Assembly: GCA_022842935.1 (NCBI GenBank)
Contig: JALHOP010000003.1
Location: 372,001-436,000, forward strand
Source of the DNA: Myxococcota bacterium
GTDB taxonomy: Bacteria; Myxococcota; XYA12-FULL-58-9; JALHOP01
Direction: 5' to 3'
DNA length: 64,000 nt
Positions 16,193-24,726 of the stretch are shown here, one piece after another (positions within the stretch are counted from its first letter, which is position 1; each line of letters begins with the position of its first letter). The position numbers and the translations under genes are program-made. The notes under the pieces were generated by a model. That model had not been told where the DNA came from. It searched no databases and saw only the letters and a program-made list of their open reading frames with translations.

Positions 16193-16729
16193 TTAGTCCC
16201 AGAACGAGCGGATGGCCTTCTGAGCTTCGGGGCTCAGGTTGCCCGGCTGATCGAGGATGGCGCGGAACTCTTGCTGCTCCGCGTAGGTCAGCTCGCTACG
16301 ACGATCGTGGAACTCCTGCTTGAGGGCGCCGCGCTCCTCGCTGTCGATGGAGAGGGCGTTGCCCCAGAAGTCGCGCTCGATCTGGCCGTAGCGGTTGAAG
16401 AAGCTCGCCTCGACGCCGCGCGCGAAGCCCAGCACCATGGCCGCGCGTGCCTGCGCGCCGCCGATCCATCGGTCGGTCTGGCCCACGGGGCTCGTGACGG
16501 GATCGAGGTACTGCCACAACACGTCGCGCGCGTAGCCCGTGAGGTTGTTCTTCAACGTCTCCGAAAACTCGTGCACGTCGAGGGGGTTACGAATCGCTCC
16601 GCGGCGCTCGTGATACTCCGAGATGAGGCGGCCACCCTCATCGTTGTTGACGCCGCCGACTTCACTGCCGCGCACGAACGCGAGCATACCGACTGCCTGT
16701 GCTTTGCCGAGGGTAACTGGATCTGCCAT
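16193..16729 (-). CDS. Unrecognised 178-residue protein with internal duplication, SGTGL locus
   Basis: No family recognised. Two halves are visibly related: residues 10-24 (AQAVGMLAFVRGSEV) with 92-108 (AQARAAMVLGFARGVEA), 36-59 (EYHERRGAIRNPLDVHEF) with 136-159 (EFHDRRSELTYAEQQEF), and ARDVLWQYLD with AQKAIRSFWD. It is helical and soluble, without a signal peptide. I start it at ATG 16729, with GGAG about eight bases upstream, and not at 16795. First gene of the presumed minus-strand operon, divergent from the 843-residue gene. Confidence 0.68.
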   Translation of the reverse strand: MADPVTLGKAQAVGMLAFVRGSEVGGVNNDEGGRLISEYHERRGAIRNPLDVHEFSETLKNNLTGYARDVLWQYLDPVTSPVGQTDRWIGGAQARAAMVLGFARGVEASFFNRYGQIERDFWGNALSIDSEERGALKQEFHDRRSELTYAEQQEFRAILDQPGNLSPEAQKAIRSFWD

Positions 16730-16812
16730 TGGAAACACTCCATCGCATGTCGCGCGCTCTTGGTAGCGTGCAACCTGGGTAACGCCGCTAACCACTTAAG
16801 GCGGCTATGTTG

Positions 16813-16832
16813 GTGGGTTGCGGCTCACCCAC
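16813..16832. promoter_or_regulatory. Inverted repeat in the divergent promoter of the SGTGL locus
   Basis: GTGGGT (16813-16818) and ACCCAC (16827-16832) form a perfect six-base inverted repeat with eight bases between, in the 264-base region separating the two divergent transcription units. It could be an operator or the foot of a small hairpin; no recognisable sigma-54 or sigma-70 promoter was found around it. Confidence 0.3.
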
Positions 16833-16993
16833 TTTAGGGAGCCAGCAACGAGTTGTCGGGAGTATCGAGGTTGCGCGTGTTCCGTTGCTGGAATTGATGC
16901 AACGCGTCTGTCAGCCGTGCCGGCGCTGTCGATTCACGAAACCGTTAGCCCCGACGTGCGACATTTCCACATTCCCTACATTCGGAGCCGCAG

Positions 16994-19525
16994 ATGGCAA
17001 GCGCAGCCCAAGTCGGTACGGCAGCGGTCGTATCGGACTATTCTCTTTTGGCGGACGCGTCCGTCCCAACGGACACGAGCACCGCGGAAGTCGCCGTCCA
17101 ACCCGCCGATGCGCGTGAAATCGTTCGTCCTCGCGCTTCTTTGACCAACGCGGGCATGGTGTCATCGCCTCTGTCGCTGGCAGTTTCCCCGGCCGTTCTC
17201 CGCGGTGGCGAGCGCGCAGCCGTGACGCTGGCCGCAAATCAAGGCAGAAACGAAGCTGAAGCTCGGCGCCTCCTCGGTCAGGTGCAGCAACGCGCCGCCG
17301 CTCTCGTCAGCGCGCGCACCGCGACGCAGACGCAGACGCAGACGTTGGTGGGCGGCTTGACGGTTCAGGCTGCGCAGCAGCGCTTCGATGGCGCCACCGA
17401 GACCGAGGCCACCGCGATCGTCGGTAACCTAGCTCGCCTGCAGAAGCTGCAGACCGAGCTCGCCGCCAAGATCGCGGAAATGGAAGGCGAGATGCAGCCC
17501 GGCTTCGTCGGCCGCATGCGCGGTGACAGCTACTACGCCTCGCGCGTCGGCATGCTGCGCAACGCCGAGATCCGCGTCGATCGTGGCACCGAGCTTTACA
17601 CGCTGTTGGGCGGCACGGGGCGCTACGTCAACGTGTCGTTCGACCAGATTCTCACAGCCATGGAGCGCTTGAGCGGGAGCACACGCGAGAGCGTCAGCGG
17701 TCTTGCGGCTGCACCGAGCGCGGCCGAAGCAAACTTTGCCCAGCTCGAAGCGCGCATCGCAGCCTTGAAGACCTCGGCCGACGAGCTCGGGGACGCGTCG
17801 ACACCATTCGGCCTCGCTCAGATCGGCGCCGTCACGGTGCCGGCCTTGCAGCAGCTCTTGGCGCAGCAGCGCGCAAGCGCGGGTCGCGACCCCCTGGGTG
17901 CCCAGCGGGAGCGCACCATCGCCATCGTCCTCGAGCAGGCCGAGAGCCTGGTGCGCGTCATGAAGGATGCGCGCGAGAAGCTGACGGCCGAAGTTCCCTC
18001 GGCGATCCGCTCGCTGCAGCAGAACGGCGTACAGACCGCTTGGGTGGCCAACGCCCTCACGGCGATCGTCGGCGCCGCCAACCGCATCGCCGAAGGGACC
18101 GTCCAGGGCGATGTGCGCCCGACGATCGCGGAGCTCGAGACGCGCGTGGGCCAGCTACGCGCGGCGATCAAGAGCGCCGTCGACCTCAACACCGAGCGAC
18201 TCGGGCCGGCGACGGCCGCGATCGCCCAGACCGAGCGCGCCGTTACCGCAGCCCGTACCCGCATCGCAGGCGTCCTCAAGGTGCAGCCGTCGGCGGTTCT
18301 CGCGGAGCAGCAGTATTTGCCCGAGGCGTCCATCACCCGTGCTCGCGAGCAACTCGGCACCATGCAGCAGGCCCTCGGCGCAGGCGATATCGCCGCCGCA
18401 ACGCGCGCCCGTGATGCAAGCGCCGCAGCGCTGCGGCAGGTGGCGGATTTGATCAGCGAAGCTGACCGCTCGGTGGCGACCCACGCCGACACCATCACGG
18501 CACAGCGCCGCCGTCACACCGCATTGCAGGGCGTCGTTCAGCAGCGCGGCGAGGTGCTCGTCGGTATGGAGCGTACCTATGCACAGCCGCTGACCGAGCC
18601 GTCGCGCACGGAGCTCGAGCAAAGTGCCGCACTGCTCGAACAGATCCCCGCGCGCATCGACCAAGCGCACACCACGTACACCCGTGGTGGCGTGGTTGGG
18701 GCATCGCGTCAGCTGCAGGCGACCGGCGGCGATCTCGACGCGATTGCCCGCCGCCTCGACTCGATCGTTGAAGCCCAGCGCGGCTTCGCCGCGACCGATG
18801 CGAGCAACGCGCAAGCCGTTGCGTCGCTGGGCGCTGAGCTCGCGAACATCCAGCGCTACGCTGCCGACAGCCGCACCCGCGGTCCGGCGCGCCAGCATGT
18901 CGCCACCGCAGCTCGCTCGCTCGAGCAGCTGCGCGCGGCGATCGTGGCCCAGGGTCGTAACCCCGGGGACCTCGCGCGCGGCATTGAAGAGACCGTGGCC
19001 TTCGTGCGCCAGGGCAATAGCGCCATCCAGGCCGACTGGGCTCTGTACGCGCAGGCCGACAACGCCATCGACCGCGTGCAGGCGGTGCTGAACGCTCGTG
19101 TCATGTTCCAGCGCAACCGCAGCTTCCTCCTCGAGTGGGCCGTGTGGCAGGGTCAGATCGCGGGCATGCGTCGCGACCTTGCGAATGGCCAATACGAAGG
19201 TGTGATTCAGCAGGCTCAGTTCACCGAGGCCGCCGTCATCGCCGCCGCGATCGCTGTCGAGCGCGCCGAGCGTGAGGAGCAAGAGCGCATCGAAGCCGAG
19301 CAGCGCGCCCGCGAGCGCGCCGCGGCCGAAGAGCGCCGCCGTCGTGAGGAAGCCGAAGAGGCTGAGCGCCAGCGTCGCAACAGCAGCTCGGGGACGGGGC
19401 TACCCTCGTCATCGGGGGGTTCGGGCACCGGGCTGCCGTCATCCGGCTCCGGCACTGGGCTACCCTCGTCATCGGGTTCGGGCACTGGTCTGCCGCGCTC
19501 GTCGGGCTCTGGCACCGGCTTGTAA
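16994..19525 (+). CDS. Long helical protein with five C-terminal SGTGL repeats
   Basis: 843 residues, no recognised domain. Residues 1-75 are disordered and Ala/Ser/Val-rich. Residues about 75-750 are almost entirely helical, Ala/Arg/Glu/Gln-rich with few aromatics, resembling spectrin-like, tape-measure or LEA-type rods. Residues about 752-797 are a highly charged coiled coil of Glu/Arg/Ala. The last 45 residues hold five SGTGL units separated by PSSSG-type linkers, and the protein stops on SGTGL. There is no signal peptide or membrane segment. ATG 16994 has GGAG eight bases upstream. It is divergent from three genes whose last member ends in the same repeat. Confidence 0.82.
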   Translation: MASAAQVGTAAVVSDYSLLADASVPTDTSTAEVAVQPADAREIVRPRASLTNAGMVSSPLSLAVSPAVLRGGERAAVTLAANQGRNEAEARRLLGQVQQRAAALVSARTATQTQTQTLVGGLTVQAAQQRFDGATETEATAIVGNLARLQKLQTELAAKIAEMEGEMQPGFVGRMRGDSYYASRVGMLRNAEIRVDRGTELYTLLGGTGRYVNVSFDQILTAMERLSGSTRESVSGLAAAPSAAEANFAQLEARIAALKTSADELGDASTPFGLAQIGAVTVPALQQLLAQQRASAGRDPLGAQRERTIAIVLEQAESLVRVMKDAREKLTAEVPSAIRSLQQNGVQTAWVANALTAIVGAANRIAEGTVQGDVRPTIAELETRVGQLRAAIKSAVDLNTERLGPATAAIAQTERAVTAARTRIAGVLKVQPSAVLAEQQYLPEASITRAREQLGTMQQALGAGDIAAATRARDASAAALRQVADLISEADRSVATHADTITAQRRRHTALQGVVQQRGEVLVGMERTYAQPLTEPSRTELEQSAALLEQIPARIDQAHTTYTRGGVVGASRQLQATGGDLDAIARRLDSIVEAQRGFAATDASNAQAVASLGAELANIQRYAADSRTRGPARQHVATAARSLEQLRAAIVAQGRNPGDLARGIEETVAFVRQGNSAIQADWALYAQADNAIDRVQAVLNARVMFQRNRSFLLEWAVWQGQIAGMRRDLANGQYEGVIQQAQFTEAAVIAAAIAVERAEREEQERIEAEQRARERAAAEERRRREEAEEAERQRRNSSSGTGLPSSSGGSGTGLPSSGSGTGLPSSSGSGTGLPRSSGSGTGL
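19381..19522 (+). repeat. Coding repeat array: five SGTGL units at the 3' end
   Basis: Five SGTGL units linked by PSS/SSG spacers. The G-T-G-L codons differ in every copy (GGG ACG GGG CTA, GGC ACC GGG CTG, GGC ACT GGG CTA, GGC ACT GGT CTG, GGC ACC GGC TTG), arguing against recent DNA duplication and for selection on the peptide. Confidence 0.85.
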
Positions 19526-19545
19526 AGATCTAAGCCGTCAGCTCT

Positions 19546-19580
19546 GCTCCGCCTTCGCGACCACCACGCGAAGGCGGAGC
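19546..19580. terminator. 14-bp perfect hairpin between convergent genes
   Basis: GCTCCGCCTTCGCG (19546-19559) and CGCGAAGGCGGAGC (19567-19580) are exact complements with a seven-base loop. It sits between the ends of the 843-residue gene and the chemoreceptor gene and could stop transcription from both sides. No clear T-tract follows on either strand, so its mode of action is uncertain. Confidence 0.55.
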
Positions 19581-19596
19581 GCGTCGCGCGTCGCAA

Positions 19597-21423
19597 CTAG
19601 CCTGGCAAGCTCTGCTCGAGGTGCTCGAGCTGTCGCAGCGAGTCGCCAATCAGCTTTTCGAGCGACCGGCAAACCTCGACGCTTCGCTCTGTCGCCGTCT
19701 TGACCTGCGTCGACGCCGCCGACGCGCGATCGTTGCCGCGATAGAGCGCCTGGAGCGCCTGAGTAATCTGTTCGACCATGTCGCGGATGTTCTCGATGGC
19801 CTCGGTCATCTGGCGGCCGCCCCGGTTCTGCTCTTCGGTCGAGCGCTCGACCTGCTGGGTGATGACCTTCATGCGCTCCGCGCTCTTCATGATTTGTTCG
19901 GAGCCCTTGGCCTGCTCTGCGGTCGCGAGGGCGATTTGCTGAACGGTCTCGGCGATACGCGAGATTGCATTCGTGACCTGCTTCGAACCCTTGGACTGCT
20001 CGACCGTCGCTTGTGCGATGGCCTTGATCATCAACGTCGAGCGCTTGGCTGAGTCGACGATCTTGCGCAGCGCGTCCTCGGCGTTGTGACCGAGACGCAC
20101 ACCTTCCTCGACGTCTTCGACGCCCTGCGACATGACTTGAATAGCGTTGCGCGACTCGTCTTGGACCGCCTTGATGAGCTCGGCGATCTCTTTCGTCGAT
20201 GACCCCGTGCGCTCCGCGAGGGCCTTGATCTCGTCGGCTACGACCGCGAAACCCCGGCCGTGTTCACCCGCCTGGGCGGCGATGATCGCAGCGTTCAAGG
20301 CGAGGAGGTTGGTCTGCTCGGCGACGTCGTCGATCACCGTCAGGATGTTGCCGATCTCGTCGATCTTTTGTCCGAGGTTGCCAATGACCTCGGCGGCCAC
20401 GCGGGAGGACTCCTTGATCTTGTCGATGCCGTTGATGGTCTTGTTGATGGCCGACACGCCGGTCTCGGCGTCGGCGGTGACCGTCTCGGAGAGCTTCGAG
20501 GTCTCGTTGGCGTTGGTTTCGACTTGGCTGATCGAAACGTCCATCTCGTTCATCGATGCAGCTGTCTCTTCGGCGGCGGTCGACAGCTCTTCGATGTTCT
20601 TGGCCACCTCTTTCACCGAGAAGGTCATCTCCTCGATAGCGGTCGTGGTCTCTTGCACTGACAACGCGAGGTTGTGGATGTTCTCGGTCACCTCTGTGTT
20701 GATGGCGACCATCTGGAGGATCGAGGAGCTGGTCGCCTCGGCGCTTCGCGAAAGACCGTCGATGCCTTCGGTGATGTGACGATGCGAGCTCATGCTCTCT
20801 TCGACCGCGCGCGCGCCGTCGCTCGCCGCGTTGCTCTGCAGCGACAGGCTCTCGCCCAGGCTCGTGAGCGACGTACCCAGAGAGTCGAGGTTGCTACGCT
20901 GGCCGCGACTGCTGTTCTTGGCGTGGGTTGCGCGCTCGATCATGCGCGCGATTGCGTCTTCGCCAAGACGCCCCAAATGTCCGCTATTACGAGCGTCATG
21001 GATGGCACCTGCGAAGTCGCCGCGCGACAGACGCTCGGCGAAGGCGTCGAGACTGACGGGCGGAACGATGGCACGGCGCAGGCGCTGCCAAAGGATGCCC
21101 GCGCCCACGAGGAGTCCCGCGACCCCCGACCACAAGAACAAGTGCGCGATACGCTCAGCGAGGTGCCCGACTGCGGCTCCAGCCTCGTCGACGAGCGAAG
21201 CCGACACGGCGCTCGCCGAGATGAGCGCGATGACGACGGGGATGAAGCTGGTCGCGACGATGGCCGCGCCGGTCCCCTGACGCGGCTGGGTCCGAACGCC
21301 GATGGTGCCGGGTGGCGATAGAGATGTCACGGGGCCGAGGATAGCCTCGAAGGGTAGGGCGCGCCAATTTGCGCCGTCGCGTTCGGCGACTCTTTCGCTT
21401 CGGGCGCTCGCCGCCACGTTCAT
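19597..21423 (-). CDS. Methyl-accepting chemotaxis-type protein with almost no sensor domain
   Basis: 608 residues. Two membrane helices near the N-terminus (about residues 53-75 and 95-112: AAIVATSFIPVVIALISASA, LFLWSGVAGLLVGAGILW) are joined by only about 20 residues. A short linker follows, then a long coiled-coil signalling domain with the hairpin tip EQTNLLALNAAIIAAQAGEHGRGFAVVADEIK and ALAERTGSSTKEI. It should couple to a CheA/CheW-like kinase array; sensing must be cytoplasmic, in the membrane or through a partner, since no ligand domain exists. A GTG at 21330 is an alternative start that removes the first 31 residues. No che genes are nearby. Confidence 0.92.
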   Translation of the reverse strand: MNVAASARSERVAERDGANWRALPFEAILGPVTSLSPPGTIGVRTQPRQGTGAAIVATSFIPVVIALISASAVSASLVDEAGAAVGHLAERIAHLFLWSGVAGLLVGAGILWQRLRRAIVPPVSLDAFAERLSRGDFAGAIHDARNSGHLGRLGEDAIARMIERATHAKNSSRGQRSNLDSLGTSLTSLGESLSLQSNAASDGARAVEESMSSHRHITEGIDGLSRSAEATSSSILQMVAINTEVTENIHNLALSVQETTTAIEEMTFSVKEVAKNIEELSTAAEETAASMNEMDVSISQVETNANETSKLSETVTADAETGVSAINKTINGIDKIKESSRVAAEVIGNLGQKIDEIGNILTVIDDVAEQTNLLALNAAIIAAQAGEHGRGFAVVADEIKALAERTGSSTKEIAELIKAVQDESRNAIQVMSQGVEDVEEGVRLGHNAEDALRKIVDSAKRSTLMIKAIAQATVEQSKGSKQVTNAISRIAETVQQIALATAEQAKGSEQIMKSAERMKVITQQVERSTEEQNRGGRQMTEAIENIRDMVEQITQALQALYRGNDRASAASTQVKTATERSVEVCRSLEKLIGDSLRQLEHLEQSLPG

Positions 21424-21442
21424 GGCGGCACGACCTCAACGT

Positions 21443-22543
21443 CTATTTCTCGTCGAAGAGGTCCTTTGCCGACGAACCCTTCTGGTCCTTGATGGTCGGT
21501 TTGCCCTTCTGCATGTCGTCGAGCATCTTGTCCATCGACTTCATGGAGAGGTCGGTGCCCTCTTTGACCATGGCGTCAAACTGGGCCTTGAGCTTGCGAA
21601 GGGTCTTCGCCTCGGCCAGCATCGTCTTTCGGTCGATCATACCGAAACGCGGATCGTTCGCGAGGTCTGCCAAGTGGTCGACGTAGCCAAACTGGCTTTC
21701 GCTCGCATCGGCGAGGTCGGCGATCTGACTGCCAAGGGTCGCGAGCTCTTTCTCTGCTTTTTTCACCTCGGCGGCGGCTGCGCTATCGCCCATTTCGGCA
21801 CGCTTGACGGCCGCGTCGCGCTGCTTGACGAGCTGGGTTTGGCGCTCGCGCAGCGCCTGGAGCTTCTGGCGTCGCGCATCGAGTCGCTCCCGCATGCCCT
21901 TGGCGATCGAGCCTCCATTCTTCTTGGCGCGGGCGCTGCCGTCGCTCGAGAACTTGTCCCACTGCGCCTCGCCGGTCGATGAGGACGCGTCGCCAACTCC
22001 CTTGGCGTCCGCGGTGGTCTCCTCGCCGCGGCTGACGTCCTCGGCCTCGTCATCGACATCGCTTGCGACTGCGACCTTGCCTTCGGTCACACGCACCTTC
22101 GCTGTGCCGTCGTCGGCGACCGCGGTCTCGAACTCGGTCCCGCGTACGCCGGCGACCGCGTTCGGGGTGTTCACTTCGTAGCTCGTCGTGCCCGTGACAC
22201 TACGGCTGACCTTGCTCCAGACACGGCCGAAGAAAAGCACCACCGAGCTCTTCTGGTCGGCGCGCTTCGCGCCCGACAGCGCGACCTGCGTGCTGGGGCG
22301 CACCTGCATCTTCGTGCCGTCGGGGAATGTCACCTCGGCCTGGCCATCGGCACCGGTACGGATGCGCGCGCCGCCCGGAACGGTTTCGCCTGCTTTTCCA
22401 GGCTGCTCGGCGCTCTCTCCCGCCTTCACGAAGACCGTGCCTTGCGCGACCGTGAGCTTACCGTTGGTTTGGGCCCTCGCGGTGACGGTGATGAAGAAAA
22501 CGAGGGATGCGGCGAGCGCGGTACGGGTGGCGACGAACGACAT
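21443..22543 (-). CDS. FecR-domain exported protein with C-terminal coiled coil
   Basis: 366 residues. Signal peptide at the start (MSFVATRTALAASLVFFITVTARAQ). A FecR domain spans about residues 30-150: GTVFVKAGE, GARIRTGADGQAEVTFPDGTKMQV, GRVWSKVS, YEVNTPNAVAGVRGTEFETAV. A charged coiled coil runs from about 215 to 290 (LDARRQKLQALRERQTQLVKQRDAAV). FecR proteins classically transduce signals to ECF sigma factors; none is adjacent, so this looks like the structural, peptidoglycan- or envelope-associated type frequent in myxobacteria. Start ATG 22543 is chosen for the signal peptide and a GGAG upstream. It lies between the chemoreceptor and the kinase, same strand. Confidence 0.87.
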   Translation of the reverse strand: MSFVATRTALAASLVFFITVTARAQTNGKLTVAQGTVFVKAGESAEQPGKAGETVPGGARIRTGADGQAEVTFPDGTKMQVRPSTQVALSGAKRADQKSSVVLFFGRVWSKVSRSVTGTTSYEVNTPNAVAGVRGTEFETAVADDGTAKVRVTEGKVAVASDVDDEAEDVSRGEETTADAKGVGDASSSTGEAQWDKFSSDGSARAKKNGGSIAKGMRERLDARRQKLQALRERQTQLVKQRDAAVKRAEMGDSAAAAEVKKAEKELATLGSQIADLADASESQFGYVDHLADLANDPRFGMIDRKTMLAEAKTLRKLKAQFDAMVKEGTDLSMKSMDKMLDDMQKGKPTIKDQKGSSAKDLFDEK

Positions 22544-22645
22544 TCGGGAGCTCTCCGGAGAAGTCAGGGGATGTTCGTTAAAGACGGGCGGCGGCTCAAG
22601 CAAATTTCATTGGGTCACCTGACGGGGCGACCGTAGAGCCATGAC

Positions 22646-24613
22646 CTACAGAACTTGTTGAATTTTGAGGGGAATCGTTACTTGGAAGTCCTTCTGGGGA
22701 TGCTTGTGGAAGCGCAAGGAGCGCAGGGTCTTGTCCAGACATCGGCTGACGGCGTCGACTTCGACGGCTGGAGCGAGGGTTACGTTCGATACTTTGCCGG
22801 TTGGTTCGATGGTCAACCGGGCATCCACCTTCGCGGGTGCCTTCGACTTTTCGAACTTCTGCAAGCACTGCGCGATCTGCTGCGAGCTGCGCTGCACGAC
22901 CGCCTGGATCTCCGGGCCCGTAAGGAGCGTCTCGCGTCCACCCGCACGCGGTGTGAGCTCTTCGCCGCCACAGTCCATGGACTTGGGGTGGGGGAGGCTC
23001 ACCTCGGTTTCGAAGAGCGGCGTCGCTGTCGGGCGAAAGAGCATCTCGGTGAGCACGTCTTGGACACAGGCCCCCGCGCGGCCGAGCCTCTCGGTGGGCG
23101 GAGTCAAGGCTACGCTCACCACGCCACCCGTCGAGACAATGGCAACTTTAGCGGACACCTGCTCGATGCCTTTGAGCTCTTTCACCGCTCCGCAATAACA
23201 CTCCTTGATGCGCGTGGCTTCACCCTTGAGCGCGAGCTCGACCTCGGCGGTTGTGAGAGGGGTGAGGCGCGGGTCGACCGGCGCAGGGCCTACCGAAGGA
23301 GGGGCCGTCGTGACCGCTGGAGGGGGGGGCGTGCCAGCTCTTCGTGCCAGCTCGGCAGCGATCGAGGGCCAGGCGGCGACCATCCCAACCGTAACCGTGG
23401 CGGCGGCGACCAGAGCCACAATGGGCCACATGCGTCGCTTTGCCGGTGGTGCGGCTGCCCGCGTGACCTTGAGGAACTCGCTGATGGGCTCGAGCTGCTC
23501 GTCGGCCGGGCCGGTTTCACGCTCGTCGAGCGGGGTTGGAGCTCGCTCGCTCGCTTTGACCGCTTCATCGAAGTACTCGGGATGCTCGCTGAAATACGTG
23601 CGCGTCGAGCGCGAGAGGTCATCGACCGTGCGTGGGTAGATGGCGTGAACGAGGCCATTGTAGAAGTCTTCCGCTTTGGCGTATCGGTCGTCCGGCTCTC
23701 GCGCGAGACCCTTGTGCAGCGCCTTCTCGATGGCGGGGGAGACGTCGTTACGAATGGCGCCGAGCGGTGGGATGCGGGCTTCGGCGATCATGCGAAAGGT
23801 GTCGACCTCATCGACGCCCTTGAAGAGCCTGCGGGCAGCGAGCGACTCCCACAACAAGATGCCAGCGCAGAAGATGTCGACGCGTTGATCGGGTGCGCGT
23901 CCACTAAGCTGCTCGGGCGCGATGTACCCGAGCTTGCCCTTGATCATGCCGGGGCTCGTGGTCGAGATCTCGTTGCGGGCCTTGGCGATACCGAAGTCGG
24001 TGATTTTTACCCAGGCTTCGGGCGTCACCAGGATGTTCTGCGGCGTGATGTCGCGATGCAGGATGTGCATCGGCTCACCTGCCGCGTCCCGTAGCTCGTG
24101 CGCGTAGGCTAAGCCCTTCAAGACCTGCATGGTGATGTAGACCGCCACGTCGACCGGTAGCCTGGCGCCTGTGTTGTAGCAGACCTCGAGCAAGTGCCCG
24201 ACGTTCGTGCCGGGCACGAACTCCATCGCGATGTAGTAGTCGGAGCCCTCGCGTGAGAGGTCGTACACTTGAACGATGTTCGGGTGGTTCAAGAGGACGG
24301 TGAGCTTCGCCTCCTTGACCATCATGTCGATGAAGGCGCGGTCGGCTGCGAGGTGCGGCAACATCTTCTTGATGGCGACTTCGCGCTCGAATCCCTCGAT
24401 GCCGCCCGCTTTGGCGTAGAAGATCTCCCCCATGCCGCCGACCGCGATACGACGGGTCAGCTGATACTTGCCGAGTCGCTGGGGTCCGCTGCCTGAGCTG
24501 TCGCGCGTGAGACGCAGGCGTGCGCCACAAACGCACTTGGCTGCTTTAGCGCGTTCGGCGAGCTCTTCATCGACGTCGAAGCGACGCCCGCAAGAGGAGC
24601 AGGTGATCTCCAC
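22646..24613 (-). CDS. Membrane Ser/Thr protein kinase with zinc ribbon and two AgmX/TonB-like C-terminal repeats
   Basis: 655 residues. Order: four-cysteine zinc ribbon at 3-40 (EITCSSCGRRFDV...CVCGARLRL); kinase domain at about 48-320 with glycine loop VGGMGEIFYAK, AIKK lysine (about 82), HRDITPQN (186-193), DFGIAK (206-211) and APEQ; one membrane helix at about 395-415; periplasmic part with two related units that each hold paired cysteines (ECYCGAV...CVQDVL, and QCLQKFEK...SRCLDKTLRSLRFHKHP). The catalytic-loop lysine of HRDxK is Thr, a change usual among myxobacterial HRDVSPQN kinases. I use GTG 24613, immediately before the zinc ribbon; the longer frame to 24943 gives a basic, implausible leader over the divergent promoter. 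A C8 run (23322-23329) falls in the Pro-rich linker. Confidence 0.9.
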   Translation of the reverse strand: MEITCSSCGRRFDVDEELAERAKAAKCVCGARLRLTRDSSGSGPQRLGKYQLTRRIAVGGMGEIFYAKAGGIEGFEREVAIKKMLPHLAADRAFIDMMVKEAKLTVLLNHPNIVQVYDLSREGSDYYIAMEFVPGTNVGHLLEVCYNTGARLPVDVAVYITMQVLKGLAYAHELRDAAGEPMHILHRDITPQNILVTPEAWVKITDFGIAKARNEISTTSPGMIKGKLGYIAPEQLSGRAPDQRVDIFCAGILLWESLAARRLFKGVDEVDTFRMIAEARIPPLGAIRNDVSPAIEKALHKGLAREPDDRYAKAEDFYNGLVHAIYPRTVDDLSRSTRTYFSEHPEYFDEAVKASERAPTPLDERETGPADEQLEPISEFLKVTRAAAPPAKRRMWPIVALVAAATVTVGMVAAWPSIAAELARRAGTPPPPAVTTAPPSVGPAPVDPRLTPLTTAEVELALKGEATRIKECYCGAVKELKGIEQVSAKVAIVSTGGVVSVALTPPTERLGRAGACVQDVLTEMLFRPTATPLFETEVSLPHPKSMDCGGEELTPRAGGRETLLTGPEIQAVVQRSSQQIAQCLQKFEKSKAPAKVDARLTIEPTGKVSNVTLAPAVEVDAVSRCLDKTLRSLRFHKHPQKDFQVTIPLKIQQVL

Positions 24614-24726
24614 GCCTCGAACTTCCCACAGAGCAGCAGTCGAGGCCAGGAAAGCGAGATCCGACGCCGCGACCGACTTCCTACGCGAAGGACCTCCCTG
24701 CACGTTTTGGGGCGTTTCGTCGCGGC

